From positions 1 to 14,094 of the forward strand of contig CAZNRY010000106.1 of NCBI GenBank assembly GCA_964575675.1: DNA of 14,094 bases, written 5' to 3'. The stretch comes from CAZNRY01 sp964575675. Lineage in GTDB: Bacteria > Eisenbacteria > RBG-16-71-46 > CAIMUX01 > VGJL01. Shown here in pieces: positions 1 to 7,184 of this stretch (position 1 is its first letter; each line of letters begins with the position of its first letter). Below the pieces are notes generated by a model, which did no database searches, was not told where the DNA came from, and saw only the letters and a program-made list of their open reading frames with translations. The position numbers and the translations under genes are program-made.

Positions 1-600
1 CTCGTCGACACGCCCCCGGTCGCCCCGGAACCCTTCGATGCCGTCCTGATCAACATCGCCCGCAACGCGGACGCCATCCTCCTCGTCTTCTCTGCGATCG
101 ATCCGGACGGGCGCGATCAGGCCGAGATGATCCGCCGCTTCTTTGCGCGATGCCGGATCGTGCCCCTCGGCCGTCCGATCCCCGAGGAGATGGGAATCTC
201 GGCCCGCGTGCTCCCCGTCCATCTCGCCCTGAACAAGAGCGATCTCGCGGCGGACGACGAGGCGATCGGGTTGACGCACGAGACCCTCGGCGCCGATCTG
301 CCCCTCCATCGCGTTTCCGCCGCCCACGGCGCCGGGCTCGAGGACCTGCGCCTGAGTCTCTACCGGGTGCTGGACGTCATTCGCGTCTATGCGAAGGAAC
401 CGGGGAAGAAACCCGACATGAATCGTCCCTTCGTGATGAAGCGGGGAGCGATCGTCATGGACCTGGCGGAGATCATCCACAAGGATCTCGTCCACAACTT
501 CCGATTTGCGAGAATCTGGGGCTCCGCCCGATTCGGCGGACAGCCGGTCGAACGGCACCATCCGCTCCAGGACCGCGACATCGTCGAGATCCATGCCTAG
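1..600 (+). CDS. TGS-domain GTPase (DRG/Obg-like), 3' part
   Basis: The gene is open from the first base of the window, so its start and P-loop (G1) lie upstream. The visible 199 residues begin with LVDTPP, a degenerate G3 (DxxG) motif, and carry NKSD (G4, residues 78-81 of the fragment) and SAAHGAG (G5-like). From about residue 127 (IRVYAKEPGKKPD) to the end there is a TGS domain, with the family pattern of a hydrophobic strand, a DLAEIIHKDL helix and a closing GQPVERHHPLQDRDIVEI segment. DRG/Obg-type TGS GTPases are soluble proteins usually tied to ribosome or RNA functions; the exact role of this one is unknown. The stop codon lies inside the next gene, which suggests translational coupling. 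The GTPase-TGS assignment is secure; the subfamily is not. Confidence 0.85.
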   Translation, partial: LVDTPPVAPEPFDAVLINIARNADAILLVFSAIDPDGRDQAEMIRRFFARCRIVPLGRPIPEEMGISARVLPVHLALNKSDLAADDEAIGLTHETLGADLPLHRVSAAHGAGLEDLRLSLYRVLDVIRVYAKEPGKKPDMNRPFVMKRGAIVMDLAEIIHKDLVHNFRFARIWGSARFGGQPVERHHPLQDRDIVEIHA

Positions 601-2224
601 GGACAGGACGCCGACCTGGATCCTTCCCGCGTTGATCGCGTGCGCGGACTTCATCGTGCGGCTCTTCGTGGCGATTCGCCCCCTTGAGTTCATCGATGGC
701 CACACGATCCCCGACGACGCATACATCTCCTTCACGATCGCCCGCAGCATCGCCTCCGGGCTGGGCCCATTCTTCGGGCTCGCTCATACGAACGGCTTCC
801 AACCCCTCTACGTCTTCCTGACGGCGCCGATGTTCGGGATCTTTCCGGGGAACCCCGAGACGCCCGTCCATGCCGCGCTGATCATGCTGTCGCTCTTCGA
901 CGCGGCGGCCATCTACATCGTCTGCCGGATCTTGATGAGGAGCGTCCGGTCGCGGGTTCCCATCCTTCTCGCGGGGGCCGTCTGGGTCTTCAACCCCACG
1001 TCGATCAAGCATGTCGTCAACGGACTCGAGACCGCGATTTCCCTCTGCTCCGCCGCGGCGGTCCTCCTCCTCTTCGCGCGGCTGGAAGCCTCCGAAACGC
1101 GCGCGCAGGAGAAGCGGAGGCTCCTTCTGCTCGGCGTGATCGGCGGGATCGCGGTCCTCGCCCGGATCGACAACCTCCTGCTGCTCGCCGCCGCGGGCGC
1201 CCTTCACGCTTGGCGAAAGCTCTCCGCCGGAGGAGTGGCTTTCGGCGAGCGCGGCGGCAGGGGCGCCTTCCGTGGGCGACTGCTGACGCTCGGCGCCGAT
1301 TTCGCCCTCGCCGCGGGCGGCGCCCTCCTCGTCAACATCCCCTGGATGATCTACTCCCTCCACTACACGGGGGAAATCGTCCCGATCAGCGGCCGAGCCG
1401 TCCGCTACCACTCCCTCTCGTACGTCGATCACGCGCCGACGTTCTTGAACTACTACTACCCGAACCTGCGGCGCTCGGCCAAGATTCTCCTGAATGCAAA
1501 CCGGGCCGCGATCGCCGGAGGCGTGGTCTTCGCGATCTTGATCTTGGCCAGAGTGGGGCGCAACGGCGCCGGACGAATCCTCCGCGCGATTCGACAGCAC
1601 CGCCTTGCTTGGGTTCACGCGTCGCTCCTCGTCGCCGCCTATGCCTTGTACATTTTCGCACCCTGGTACTTCCCCCGCTATTATCTGCCCGCGGTCATTC
1701 CCTTTGTACTCACCCTCGGCAGCCTCGCGGACATCTTCATGAGGCAGGTCGAGAATCCCCGAGCCAAGAAGATGTTCGCGGCCGTCGCGCTCGCCCTCTT
1801 GATTGGAGTCAACGTCGGGCAGGCGGAGTTCAGGAACTTCTACATCAACCGCGACACGTTGACCTCCGGTTACATGAACCTCGGGTTGTGGGCGCAGAAG
1901 CGATTCCCCGACGGCACGAGGATCGGCAGCATGCAGACCGGCGCGCTCGCCTATTTCGCGCCGAATCTCACGATCGTCAACCTCGACGGCGTCGTCAATC
2001 GCGCCTGCTACGAGGCGATCCGGAGGAAGGAAGGGATGGAGTACATCCGGGGCGAGCGGATCGAGTACTTCATCGCCTGGCTCGAGAACTTCGAGACCCT
2101 GATGAAGGAGACGAAGTCGTTCCGCGACGACGACATGATCCTAATCGGCCGCATCGACGGCTTTGGATCGTGGCGGCACAACTGGTACTTGTACAAGGTC
2201 AACTACAGGGACGGGGGACGGTAG
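593..2224 (+). CDS. GT-C type membrane glycosyltransferase (ArnT/PMT-like), 543 aa
   Basis: This is a polytopic membrane protein with many hydrophobic segments in about the first 420 residues and a hydrophilic C-terminal part. After the first membrane segment comes IPDDAYISF, with Asp41-Asp42 in the first external loop. A DD/DE pair at this place is the catalytic hallmark of GT-C enzymes that use polyprenyl-phosphate sugars. HTNGFQPLY follows at about residues 65-73. The probable role is sugar transfer at the periplasmic face of the inner membrane, to lipid or protein; donor and acceptor cannot be told. The frame is open further upstream to 506, but I chose the ATG at 593 because it precedes the first membrane helix directly and overlaps the GTPase stop by 8 nt. 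No good Shine-Dalgarno is visible, which fits coupling to the gene before it. Confidence 0.75.
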   Translation: MPRDRTPTWILPALIACADFIVRLFVAIRPLEFIDGHTIPDDAYISFTIARSIASGLGPFFGLAHTNGFQPLYVFLTAPMFGIFPGNPETPVHAALIMLSLFDAAAIYIVCRILMRSVRSRVPILLAGAVWVFNPTSIKHVVNGLETAISLCSAAAVLLLFARLEASETRAQEKRRLLLLGVIGGIAVLARIDNLLLLAAAGALHAWRKLSAGGVAFGERGGRGAFRGRLLTLGADFALAAGGALLVNIPWMIYSLHYTGEIVPISGRAVRYHSLSYVDHAPTFLNYYYPNLRRSAKILLNANRAAIAGGVVFAILILARVGRNGAGRILRAIRQHRLAWVHASLLVAAYALYIFAPWYFPRYYLPAVIPFVLTLGSLADIFMRQVENPRAKKMFAAVALALLIGVNVGQAEFRNFYINRDTLTSGYMNLGLWAQKRFPDGTRIGSMQTGALAYFAPNLTIVNLDGVVNRACYEAIRRKEGMEYIRGERIEYFIAWLENFETLMKETKSFRDDDMILIGRIDGFGSWRHNWYLYKVNYRDGGR

Positions 2225-2419
2225 AGCCGGCGCCTGCGATGCCGAGCCGGATGGTCCCTCCGGACCGGCGCTCGCTTGGGGGAACACGAGCATCCTGGCT
2301 TGCGCCTGGCCGCGAAAGCTCAGTGTGCGAGCTGGCGCGCCCGCGAGGATGGCGCCCTGCTTGTTTAGCCATCCGAGCGGGATGCGCCAAGCGGGCACAG
2401 GAGGGCACGAGCGCCTCGC
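2225..2419. other. Convergent intergenic spacer with stem-loops
   Basis: This spacer separates the ends of two convergent genes. Short ORFs here look like chance reading frames of GC-rich DNA. A compound stem-loop can be drawn at 2359-2392: outer arms GCTTG (2359-2363) and CAAGC (2388-2392), inner arms CATCC (2370-2374) and GGATG (2380-2384). A second small hairpin, GAGCG-CCT-CGCTC (2409-2421), overlaps the purN stop codon. Neither has a U-tract, so a bidirectional terminator role is only a possibility. Confidence 0.3.
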
Positions 2420-3097
2420 TCAGAGAATGACGACTTCCCCGCCCCGCACCTGCACCCGACCGGCCGCGATCAGCCCGATCGCTTCGGGATAGAGCTCGCG
2501 CTCCACTTCCTGCACGCGCTCGGCGAGCGTCTCAGGCGTGTCATCCTGCAGAACCGGCACGCGCTGCTGGGCGATGATCGGCCCGTGGTCGTACTCGGGA
2601 TCGACGAAATGGGCCGTACAACCGCTCTCGCAATCCCCCGCGGCGAGGACCGCCTCATGGACCTTGTGTCCGTACATCCCCTTGCCTCCATACCGCGGCA
2701 GCAGGGCCGGGTGGATGTTGACGACGGCGTGCCGGTCGAAGATCGCCGGGGCGAGCCGGCTCATGAATCCAGCGAGGACGATCAGGTCCACGGCGACGGG
2801 AGAGATCATCCTTAGCAGATACTCCGCGTAGGCATGCTGGTCGAAGACCCCGTCCTTGACGAAGGTACGGCGGGGAAGAACGATGACCGGCAGTCCGCGT
2901 CTCTGCGCCTGATCGAGCCCCGCGACGCGATCCTGACTGCTGACGACGGGCTCGATCGAGGCATCGAGACTGCCTGCAGCGATCCGGTCGGCTAGATTCG
3001 CCATCGTGGTCCCGCCGCCCGAGATCAGGACGACGAGACTCAGCTTCCGCGGAGTGGTCGGAAGCTGGTCGGGGTGCGGGTAGGCGCCGGTAGCCAC
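2420..3097 (-). CDS. purN: Phosphoribosylglycinamide formyltransferase PurN (GART), 225 aa
   Basis: PurN transfers the formyl group of 10-formyltetrahydrofolate to GAR in de novo purine synthesis, in the cytoplasm. The protein has the N-terminal phosphate-binding loop LISGGGTTMANL, the catalytic block VVNIHPALLPRYGGKG, which holds the Asn and His equivalent to E. coli Asn106 and His108, and DPEYDHGPII, which holds the Asp equivalent to Asp144. Length is normal for the family (about 190-225 residues). The start is a GTG at 3097, leaving about 17 extra residues before the first beta strand; no strong ribosome binding site is seen there, so the exact start is uncertain. No other purine gene is adjacent, so purN appears to stand alone, convergent to the glycosyltransferase and divergent from the following secreted-protein gene. 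Confidence 0.93.
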   Translation of the reverse strand: MATGAYPHPDQLPTTPRKLSLVVLISGGGTTMANLADRIAAGSLDASIEPVVSSQDRVAGLDQAQRRGLPVIVLPRRTFVKDGVFDQHAYAEYLLRMISPVAVDLIVLAGFMSRLAPAIFDRHAVVNIHPALLPRYGGKGMYGHKVHEAVLAAGDCESGCTAHFVDPEYDHGPIIAQQRVPVLQDDTPETLAERVQEVERELYPEAIGLIAAGRVQVRGGEVVIL

Positions 3098-3248
3098 GAG
3101 GCAAGCCTAGATCTATTCGACCGGTTCAGGAAGCGCCTAGCGCGCGCGTGGTGTGGCCCGTCAAGCGCGCCTGGCAAGTCAATCGGGGCGTGCCGGTGGC
3201 CGAAATAAGGGGATCCGCGCGGGCGGCGTACTGCGATAGAGTCCTTCC
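3098..3248. promoter_or_regulatory. Divergent promoter region; possible leaderless -10 (TAGAGT)
   Basis: This 151-bp spacer lies between two divergent genes and must carry both promoters. On the plus strand TAGAGT (3237-3242) fits a TANNNT -10 box and ends only 6 nt before the ATG at 3249, where no Shine-Dalgarno is present. That geometry is typical of leaderless transcripts in some bacterial phyla. No convincing -35 is seen. The GC-rich middle (about 3138-3171) contains two GCGCGC palindromes. Confidence 0.3.
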
Positions 3249-4970
3249 ATGAACCATTGGACCGCCACGACCGCCGCGCTCATCCTGCTCGCCGCAAGCA
3301 TGGCCGCGCCCCCGTCACCGGCTGCAACACGCATTGCCGACGGCGAGATCCTGATCCTGCCAGGCTCTCCCGATCTCGCGATCGTCGACGGAGACACCCT
3401 CGCCGACGCCGACGCGAAGGCGGCCTTCCGCTGGACGGGGGTCGATCTTCAGTGGACGGGCGCGTTCGTGCAAGGCCGCTGCATCCGCCTCGTCGCCGCG
3501 GTCGACCCGGGCCGCTACGAGATCCGCGCCGATCTGGCCACGATCGATGACCGGCCGTGCATCGTGGAGATGTCCCTCGTCGCGGCGGCCGCTCCGCTCG
3601 ACGGGATGAGCGTCTCGATGCTTCCCTTGAATCCCGGCGACAGGCGCTCCCTCTCCGCGATGATCACGATCGCGGAAGGTCCGCTCGATCTCTTTCTCAA
3701 GCCGGACGTCGGCTGCCGGATCGCCGTGACCGGGGTTCACATCACACCCCTCGACCGGAAGAGCCGGCCCCGGCTCGGATCGCTCGCCGCGATTGAGACC
3801 GCGGGCACGGATCGCGCGGGCGCTTCCCCGCAAGGCCGGACCGCGGCGGCCTCCGCCCAGCCGAATGACCTGCTCCGCGCTCCGGTCACGGCTCCGACCG
3901 AAACGCGGGCATGCCTGCGCGAGGTATGCGACTATCTCGTCCGCTACCAGCTCTCGACCGGTCTCTTCGACCACGAATCGGCGGCCTGGTGGAAGGCCTC
4001 GATCTGCGTCCGCACCCTCTTGGCCGGGTACGAGTTGTTCCGCGAGCCGCGCTACCTCGCCGCTGCGCGGAAGGCCCTTGATGCTTTCATCGCCGAGCAG
4101 GAAGAGGATGGTGGATGGTGCGCGTTCTCCCGCGCACAGCAGCCCGACACGCCGTGCGACCGGCGCAACCTCGCCGACCTGGGCTCGATGACGAGCTGCC
4201 TTTCGATGGTCGGCTGGTTTCTCAAGGACGAGCCTTCATCCAAGCGGTACACCGATGCGCACGAACGCTACTTGCGGGGCTTCGCCGCAAGCCACGAGGC
4301 GGCGGGGGGGAGCTACCGCAACGGGGTCTATCAGGGACGGAACTGGGAGTGGCCCTACACCGTGGCGACCGCCACCCAGGCGACCAGCATGATCAGCTAC
4401 TACCGCGCAGTTTCGGACACGACCATTCTCCGGCGTGCGGAAAAGGCCGCATGGTTCCTCCTACTCGACTGGGGCACGAACGGGCAGCCGGCGTTCCACT
4501 CGCATGACATCCGGGAGGCAGTCCGGTTGCGCGCGACGGAAGTCCACGATCTCTACTACATGCTGGAGGCAATCCTCTTCGTCGCCCGCTCGACGAAGGA
4601 CCCCGTTCTCTTGGATGCCGCCCGGATGACGCTCCGCAACTACGTCTTGGGCGAGAAGGGACTGTTGCGGGAGCTCGACGGCGGCTGGTTTTCTGGATCG
4701 ACGGACCCGGCCACGCTGGCGAAGAGCTGCGGGATGCTCGCCGTCCTGATCGAAGCGCGCGATCTGATCGGGCCCGACACGCAGCTCGACCGGACGATCG
4801 CAACCGCCACGAACCTCCTTTGCTCGCCGTCGACCCGGGGGACCTACCGGGTCCTCGCACCGCCTTACGAGAGACCCGGGGACTCCGCGATAATCTGCAC
4901 CGCCTTCGCCGGGCTCTCGTTCGCCGAGGCGATGCGGCATGGCTGCGTCTTCGGGAGCACCCCGCGGTAG
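3249..4970 (+). CDS. Secreted protein: beta-rich N-domain plus alpha/alpha-toroid-like C-domain, 573 aa
   Basis: A Sec signal peptide is visible (TATTAALILLAASMAA, with cleavage likely near Ala25/Ala26). Residues about 28-168 are beta-rich, with a strand pattern such as GRCIRLVAAVDPGRYEIRA, and could be a binding module. A Pro/Ala/Thr-rich linker covers about 171-218. From about 219 to 565 the protein is helical, with repeated hairpins ending in Gly-Gly-aromatic turns: DGGWC (288-291), AGGSY (352-356) and DGGWF (478-481). This resembles the six-hairpin/alpha-alpha toroid fold of glycoside hydrolases, polysaccharide lyases and terpene cyclases. Conserved acids in DHESAAWWK and EVHDLYY could be catalytic, but I cannot name a substrate. 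It is probably a periplasmic or surface carbohydrate-active protein. No operon partner is apparent. Confidence 0.6.
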   Translation: MNHWTATTAALILLAASMAAPPSPAATRIADGEILILPGSPDLAIVDGDTLADADAKAAFRWTGVDLQWTGAFVQGRCIRLVAAVDPGRYEIRADLATIDDRPCIVEMSLVAAAAPLDGMSVSMLPLNPGDRRSLSAMITIAEGPLDLFLKPDVGCRIAVTGVHITPLDRKSRPRLGSLAAIETAGTDRAGASPQGRTAAASAQPNDLLRAPVTAPTETRACLREVCDYLVRYQLSTGLFDHESAAWWKASICVRTLLAGYELFREPRYLAAARKALDAFIAEQEEDGGWCAFSRAQQPDTPCDRRNLADLGSMTSCLSMVGWFLKDEPSSKRYTDAHERYLRGFAASHEAAGGSYRNGVYQGRNWEWPYTVATATQATSMISYYRAVSDTTILRRAEKAAWFLLLDWGTNGQPAFHSHDIREAVRLRATEVHDLYYMLEAILFVARSTKDPVLLDAARMTLRNYVLGEKGLLRELDGGWFSGSTDPATLAKSCGMLAVLIEARDLIGPDTQLDRTIATATNLLCSPSTRGTYRVLAPPYERPGDSAIICTAFAGLSFAEAMRHGCVFGSTPR

Positions 4971-5108
4971 ATCGGGTGAGAGCAACCGAGCGCACATAGC
5001 GACCTCTTCGGGGCGTGCCCTCGATCGCCGACCGGCGGGGCTCGGCTAGAATCGGCTCTGGGGCGGTGGAGGCGCCCAATTCCGATGGATCACCGGCCTT
5101 GAGCGGGC
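4971..5108. other. Intergenic region with an upstream GGCTAGAAT box
   Basis: This noncoding stretch follows the toroid-like protein. GGCTAGAAT at 5044-5052 resembles the GGCTACAAT boxes that precede the two paralogs downstream, and could be a second, more distal promoter. No matching -35 hexamer and no clear terminator with a U-tract were found. Confidence 0.3.
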
Positions 5109-5228
5109 TACAATGTGTGCGCTCTAGTGATCGCGCACAGGCGAGAGCTCATCCGGTGCGATGAGGCCCAGGCAGCCCCCGGTGGGGTTTAGGGGTCCGG
5201 ACGTTCGAGACGACCCCGGAGGTTTCGC
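5107..5228 (+). promoter_or_regulatory. Promoter-like box and structured 5' leader of the first Cys-rich paralog
   Basis: TACAAT (5109-5114, preceded by GGC) looks like an extended -10; the predicted RNA start is about 5121, giving a leader of roughly 108 nt. Four inverted repeats follow in series: TGTGCGC/GCGCACA (5116-5122 with 5133-5139), CTCATC/GATGAG (5148-5153 with 5160-5165), CCCC/GGGG (5176-5179 with 5184-5187, then TTT) and GGGGTC/GACCCC (5192-5197 with 5212-5217). The last abuts the Shine-Dalgarno GGAGG (5218-5222). If the start estimate is right, the first repeat straddles the RNA start and may act as a DNA operator. The second contains the core CATCCGGTGCGATG, which recurs in the leader of the downstream paralog at the same distance from TACAAT. 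Confidence 0.5.
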
Positions 5229-7184
5229 ATGAGACCGGCGCTGGCCGCGACGTGCATCATCGTCCTCTTCAACACCCCGGTTCGGGCCGGGCCCAACTCC
5301 AACGGCGCGATCATCGTTCACACGAACGACTCGTACACCTACGGATCCCTAACCAAGTGCACCACGTCGTACGGTCAGCCGGCCAACTGTGCATCCGCGA
5401 TCACCCGGACGGACAAGAGCGTGGGGTCCGTCGTCTGGTTTCTCGCGGCGTTCCCGTCGGTTTCGAGCCCGAGCGTCAGAACGGTCTACTTTGGCGTGAA
5501 CTTCGACGAGGCGAATCTCGATCCGAGCAGTTTGCTCGGTCCCTGTGGTCCAGCCGGAACCGTCGAGATTCCGGACGCGGGGTGGCCCGCCAACAACGCC
5601 GGCAACTCGGTTGGCTTCGGCTCACCCGTCGCCGGGAACAACCTGTTCCGGTTCTACTACTTCCAAGTCAATGACTCGGCCGGCGGCATCCCGGGACCGT
5701 ATTTCTGCAGCGCGATCAACCCGACCGGCGGATACGCCGCCTTCTTCGATGATCAGTCCCCTCCCAACCAGGACAACATCGAGAGGTTCGGTTGTGTGAG
5801 ATGGTCTGCGGAGGGCTCAAACACCTGTCCACCCACCCTGGAGGGAGGGGCGTGCTGTAACCCCGCCACAGGTGTCTGCATGATCTCGACGGAGGCGGAT
5901 TGCGTGCCGCCGGCCGTATGGCATGCCGAATGGCTTGCTTGCTCGCCGAACCCCTGTCCCCAACCCCTGGCCGCCTGTTGCGCGATCGACGGTGGCTGCA
6001 CGCTCAGCGTGCCTGAGGGCTGTCTGCCGCCGAGCACGTGGCATTCTGACTGGCTAGTCTGCTCGCCGAACCCATGCTCCCCGGCGGCGGCCTGCTGCGA
6101 CCCAGCGACAGGCGCGTGCAATGTGATCACGGAGTCGCACTGTTTGGCGCCGAGGGTATGGCACGGCGATTGGCCCGCCTGCGACCCGAATCCTTGTCCG
6201 CAGCCGTTGGCAGCCTGTTGTACGCCCGCTGGCGATTGCACGCTGACTGTGCCGGCGGATTGTCCCGCCCCGAGCGTATGGCACCCAGAGTGGGCGACCT
6301 GCGCGCCGGATCCATGCACCAGCATTCTGCCAGGCGCCTGCTGTAACCCTGCCACCTCGCTATGCACTATCGTGGTGGAGGCGCAGTGCCATGTGCCTTC
6401 CGTGTGGCACGCCGAGTGGACGAGCTGTTCCCCAAATCCGTGCCCCACCTCGACGACCGGACCGAACGTCGATGGTGCGATCATCGTCCACACGAACGAT
6501 TCGTATGCCTATCTCTCAACGACCGTCTGCACGACGCCGCTCGGCCAGCCGGCTTCCTGCGAGGAGGCAATCACTCAGACCGACAAGAGCGTGGGGGTGG
6601 TTGTGTGGTTCCTTGCCGCATTTCCGCCATATGCAAGTCCGGCGGTTGCATCCGTCTATTTCGGCTTCGACTATGATGATGCGAATCTGGATCCGAGCGA
6701 GAGGTTCGGCCCCTGCGGTCCGCCCGGGACCATCGAAGCTCCCGACGCGGGATGGCCCCAGAACGTTGCCGGCAATGCGGTCGGCTTCGGGACGCCCGTA
6801 CTTGGAAACACTCTGTTCCGGTTCTACTACTTCAAGGTCTCCGACTATCTTGGCCAGCCCGGTCCCTATCTGTGTAGCGCGATCAACCCTACCGGGGGAT
6901 ACGCCGCGTTCTTCGACGACAGTTTCCCGCCCGGCCAGAACAACGTCACCCGATTCGGGTGCATCAACTGGTACGGCGATGGCGGGATGAATGAGTGTCC
7001 TCAAGTCCAGCCAGTTCTCGGGGCCTGTTGCGACGTACTCGGTAACTGCACGATGACGACGCAGGCGGACTGCCTCGCGTCCAACGCGTGGCTTCCGGAA
7101 CCGACCTGCGAACCTAACCCGTGCCCTGTTCCGATTCCGACGGAGAGATCGAGCTGGGGCAAGGTCAAGGCATTGTTCCGGTAG
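5229..7184 (+). CDS. Secreted Cys-rich repeat protein with two copies of an unrecognised domain, 651 aa
   Basis: The start is fixed by GGAGG 6 nt upstream of the ATG and by a signal peptide (residues 1-20, ending PVRA before GPNSNG). The order is domain A1 (about 21-205), five six-Cys repeats (208-410, spaced 41, 39, 41 and 41 residues), domain A2 (about 411-597), one more Cys repeat (599-636) and a 15-residue tail ending SSWGKVKALFR. A1 and A2 share GAIIVHTNDSY, VVWFLAAFP, DAGWP, LFRFYYF and NPTGGYAAFFDD. Each repeat runs ACC...G.C...C...WH.[ED]W..C.P[ND]PC, with six Cys that could form three disulfides. Exported and probably periplasmic, outer-surface or extracellular. The function is unknown; I recognise the repeat style but no enzyme motif. 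The A-R5-A-R1 order suggests fusion of two ancestral genes. Confidence 0.8.
   Translation: MRPALAATCIIVLFNTPVRAGPNSNGAIIVHTNDSYTYGSLTKCTTSYGQPANCASAITRTDKSVGSVVWFLAAFPSVSSPSVRTVYFGVNFDEANLDPSSLLGPCGPAGTVEIPDAGWPANNAGNSVGFGSPVAGNNLFRFYYFQVNDSAGGIPGPYFCSAINPTGGYAAFFDDQSPPNQDNIERFGCVRWSAEGSNTCPPTLEGGACCNPATGVCMISTEADCVPPAVWHAEWLACSPNPCPQPLAACCAIDGGCTLSVPEGCLPPSTWHSDWLVCSPNPCSPAAACCDPATGACNVITESHCLAPRVWHGDWPACDPNPCPQPLAACCTPAGDCTLTVPADCPAPSVWHPEWATCAPDPCTSILPGACCNPATSLCTIVVEAQCHVPSVWHAEWTSCSPNPCPTSTTGPNVDGAIIVHTNDSYAYLSTTVCTTPLGQPASCEEAITQTDKSVGVVVWFLAAFPPYASPAVASVYFGFDYDDANLDPSERFGPCGPPGTIEAPDAGWPQNVAGNAVGFGTPVLGNTLFRFYYFKVSDYLGQPGPYLCSAINPTGGYAAFFDDSFPPGQNNVTRFGCINWYGDGGMNECPQVQPVLGACCDVLGNCTMTTQADCLASNAWLPEPTCEPNPCPVPIPTERSSWGKVKALFR
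5286..5330 (+). repeat. 45-nt exact repeat, copy 1 (second copy 7410-7454)
   Basis: The 45 nt that code for the signal-peptide cleavage site and the first residues of the mature domain (GPNSNGAIIVHTND) are identical to 7410-7454 in the second paralog, while flanking sequence is clearly diverged. This fits recent gene conversion or strong constraint at the mature N-terminus. The third domain copy (from 6459) encodes nearly the same peptide with different codons. Confidence 0.9.
5850..6458 (+). repeat. Five tandem ~41-residue six-Cys repeats
   Basis: Repeats begin at 5850, 5973, 6090, 6213 and 6336 and stay in frame. The protein consensus is ACC-x(3-5)-G-x-C, then C about 8 residues later, then P-x-x-W-H-x-[ED]-W-x-x-C-x-P-[ND]-P-C. 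The fourth position of the pattern is loose (TSLC in the fifth copy). A sixth, more diverged copy lacking the WH.EW part lies at 7023-7136. Nucleotide identity between copies is only partial, so these are old protein repeats and not recent DNA slippage. Confidence 0.9.

Noticed and set aside
473..1618. Long minus-strand ORF (381 codons) opposite the glycosyltransferase
   Set aside because: Its product is low-complexity Arg/Asp/Glu/Gly-rich, as expected from the opposite strand of GC-rich coding DNA; the plus-strand protein has clear membrane helices and a GT-C motif.
1210..2430. Plus-strand ORF of 406 codons in another frame of the glycosyltransferase
   Set aside because: Arg/Pro/His-rich translation with no hydrophobic segments or motifs; a shadow of the true frame.
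5176..5190. CCCC-loop-GGGG followed by TTT as an intrinsic terminator/attenuator
   Set aside because: The stem is four base pairs and only three Ts follow, and the matching stretch of the second leader has no equivalent; too weak to call.
5753..6493. Minus-strand ORF of 246 codons with a repetitive product
   Set aside because: Its repeats are only the reverse reading of the tandem six-Cys repeats; no ribosome binding site or signal peptide.
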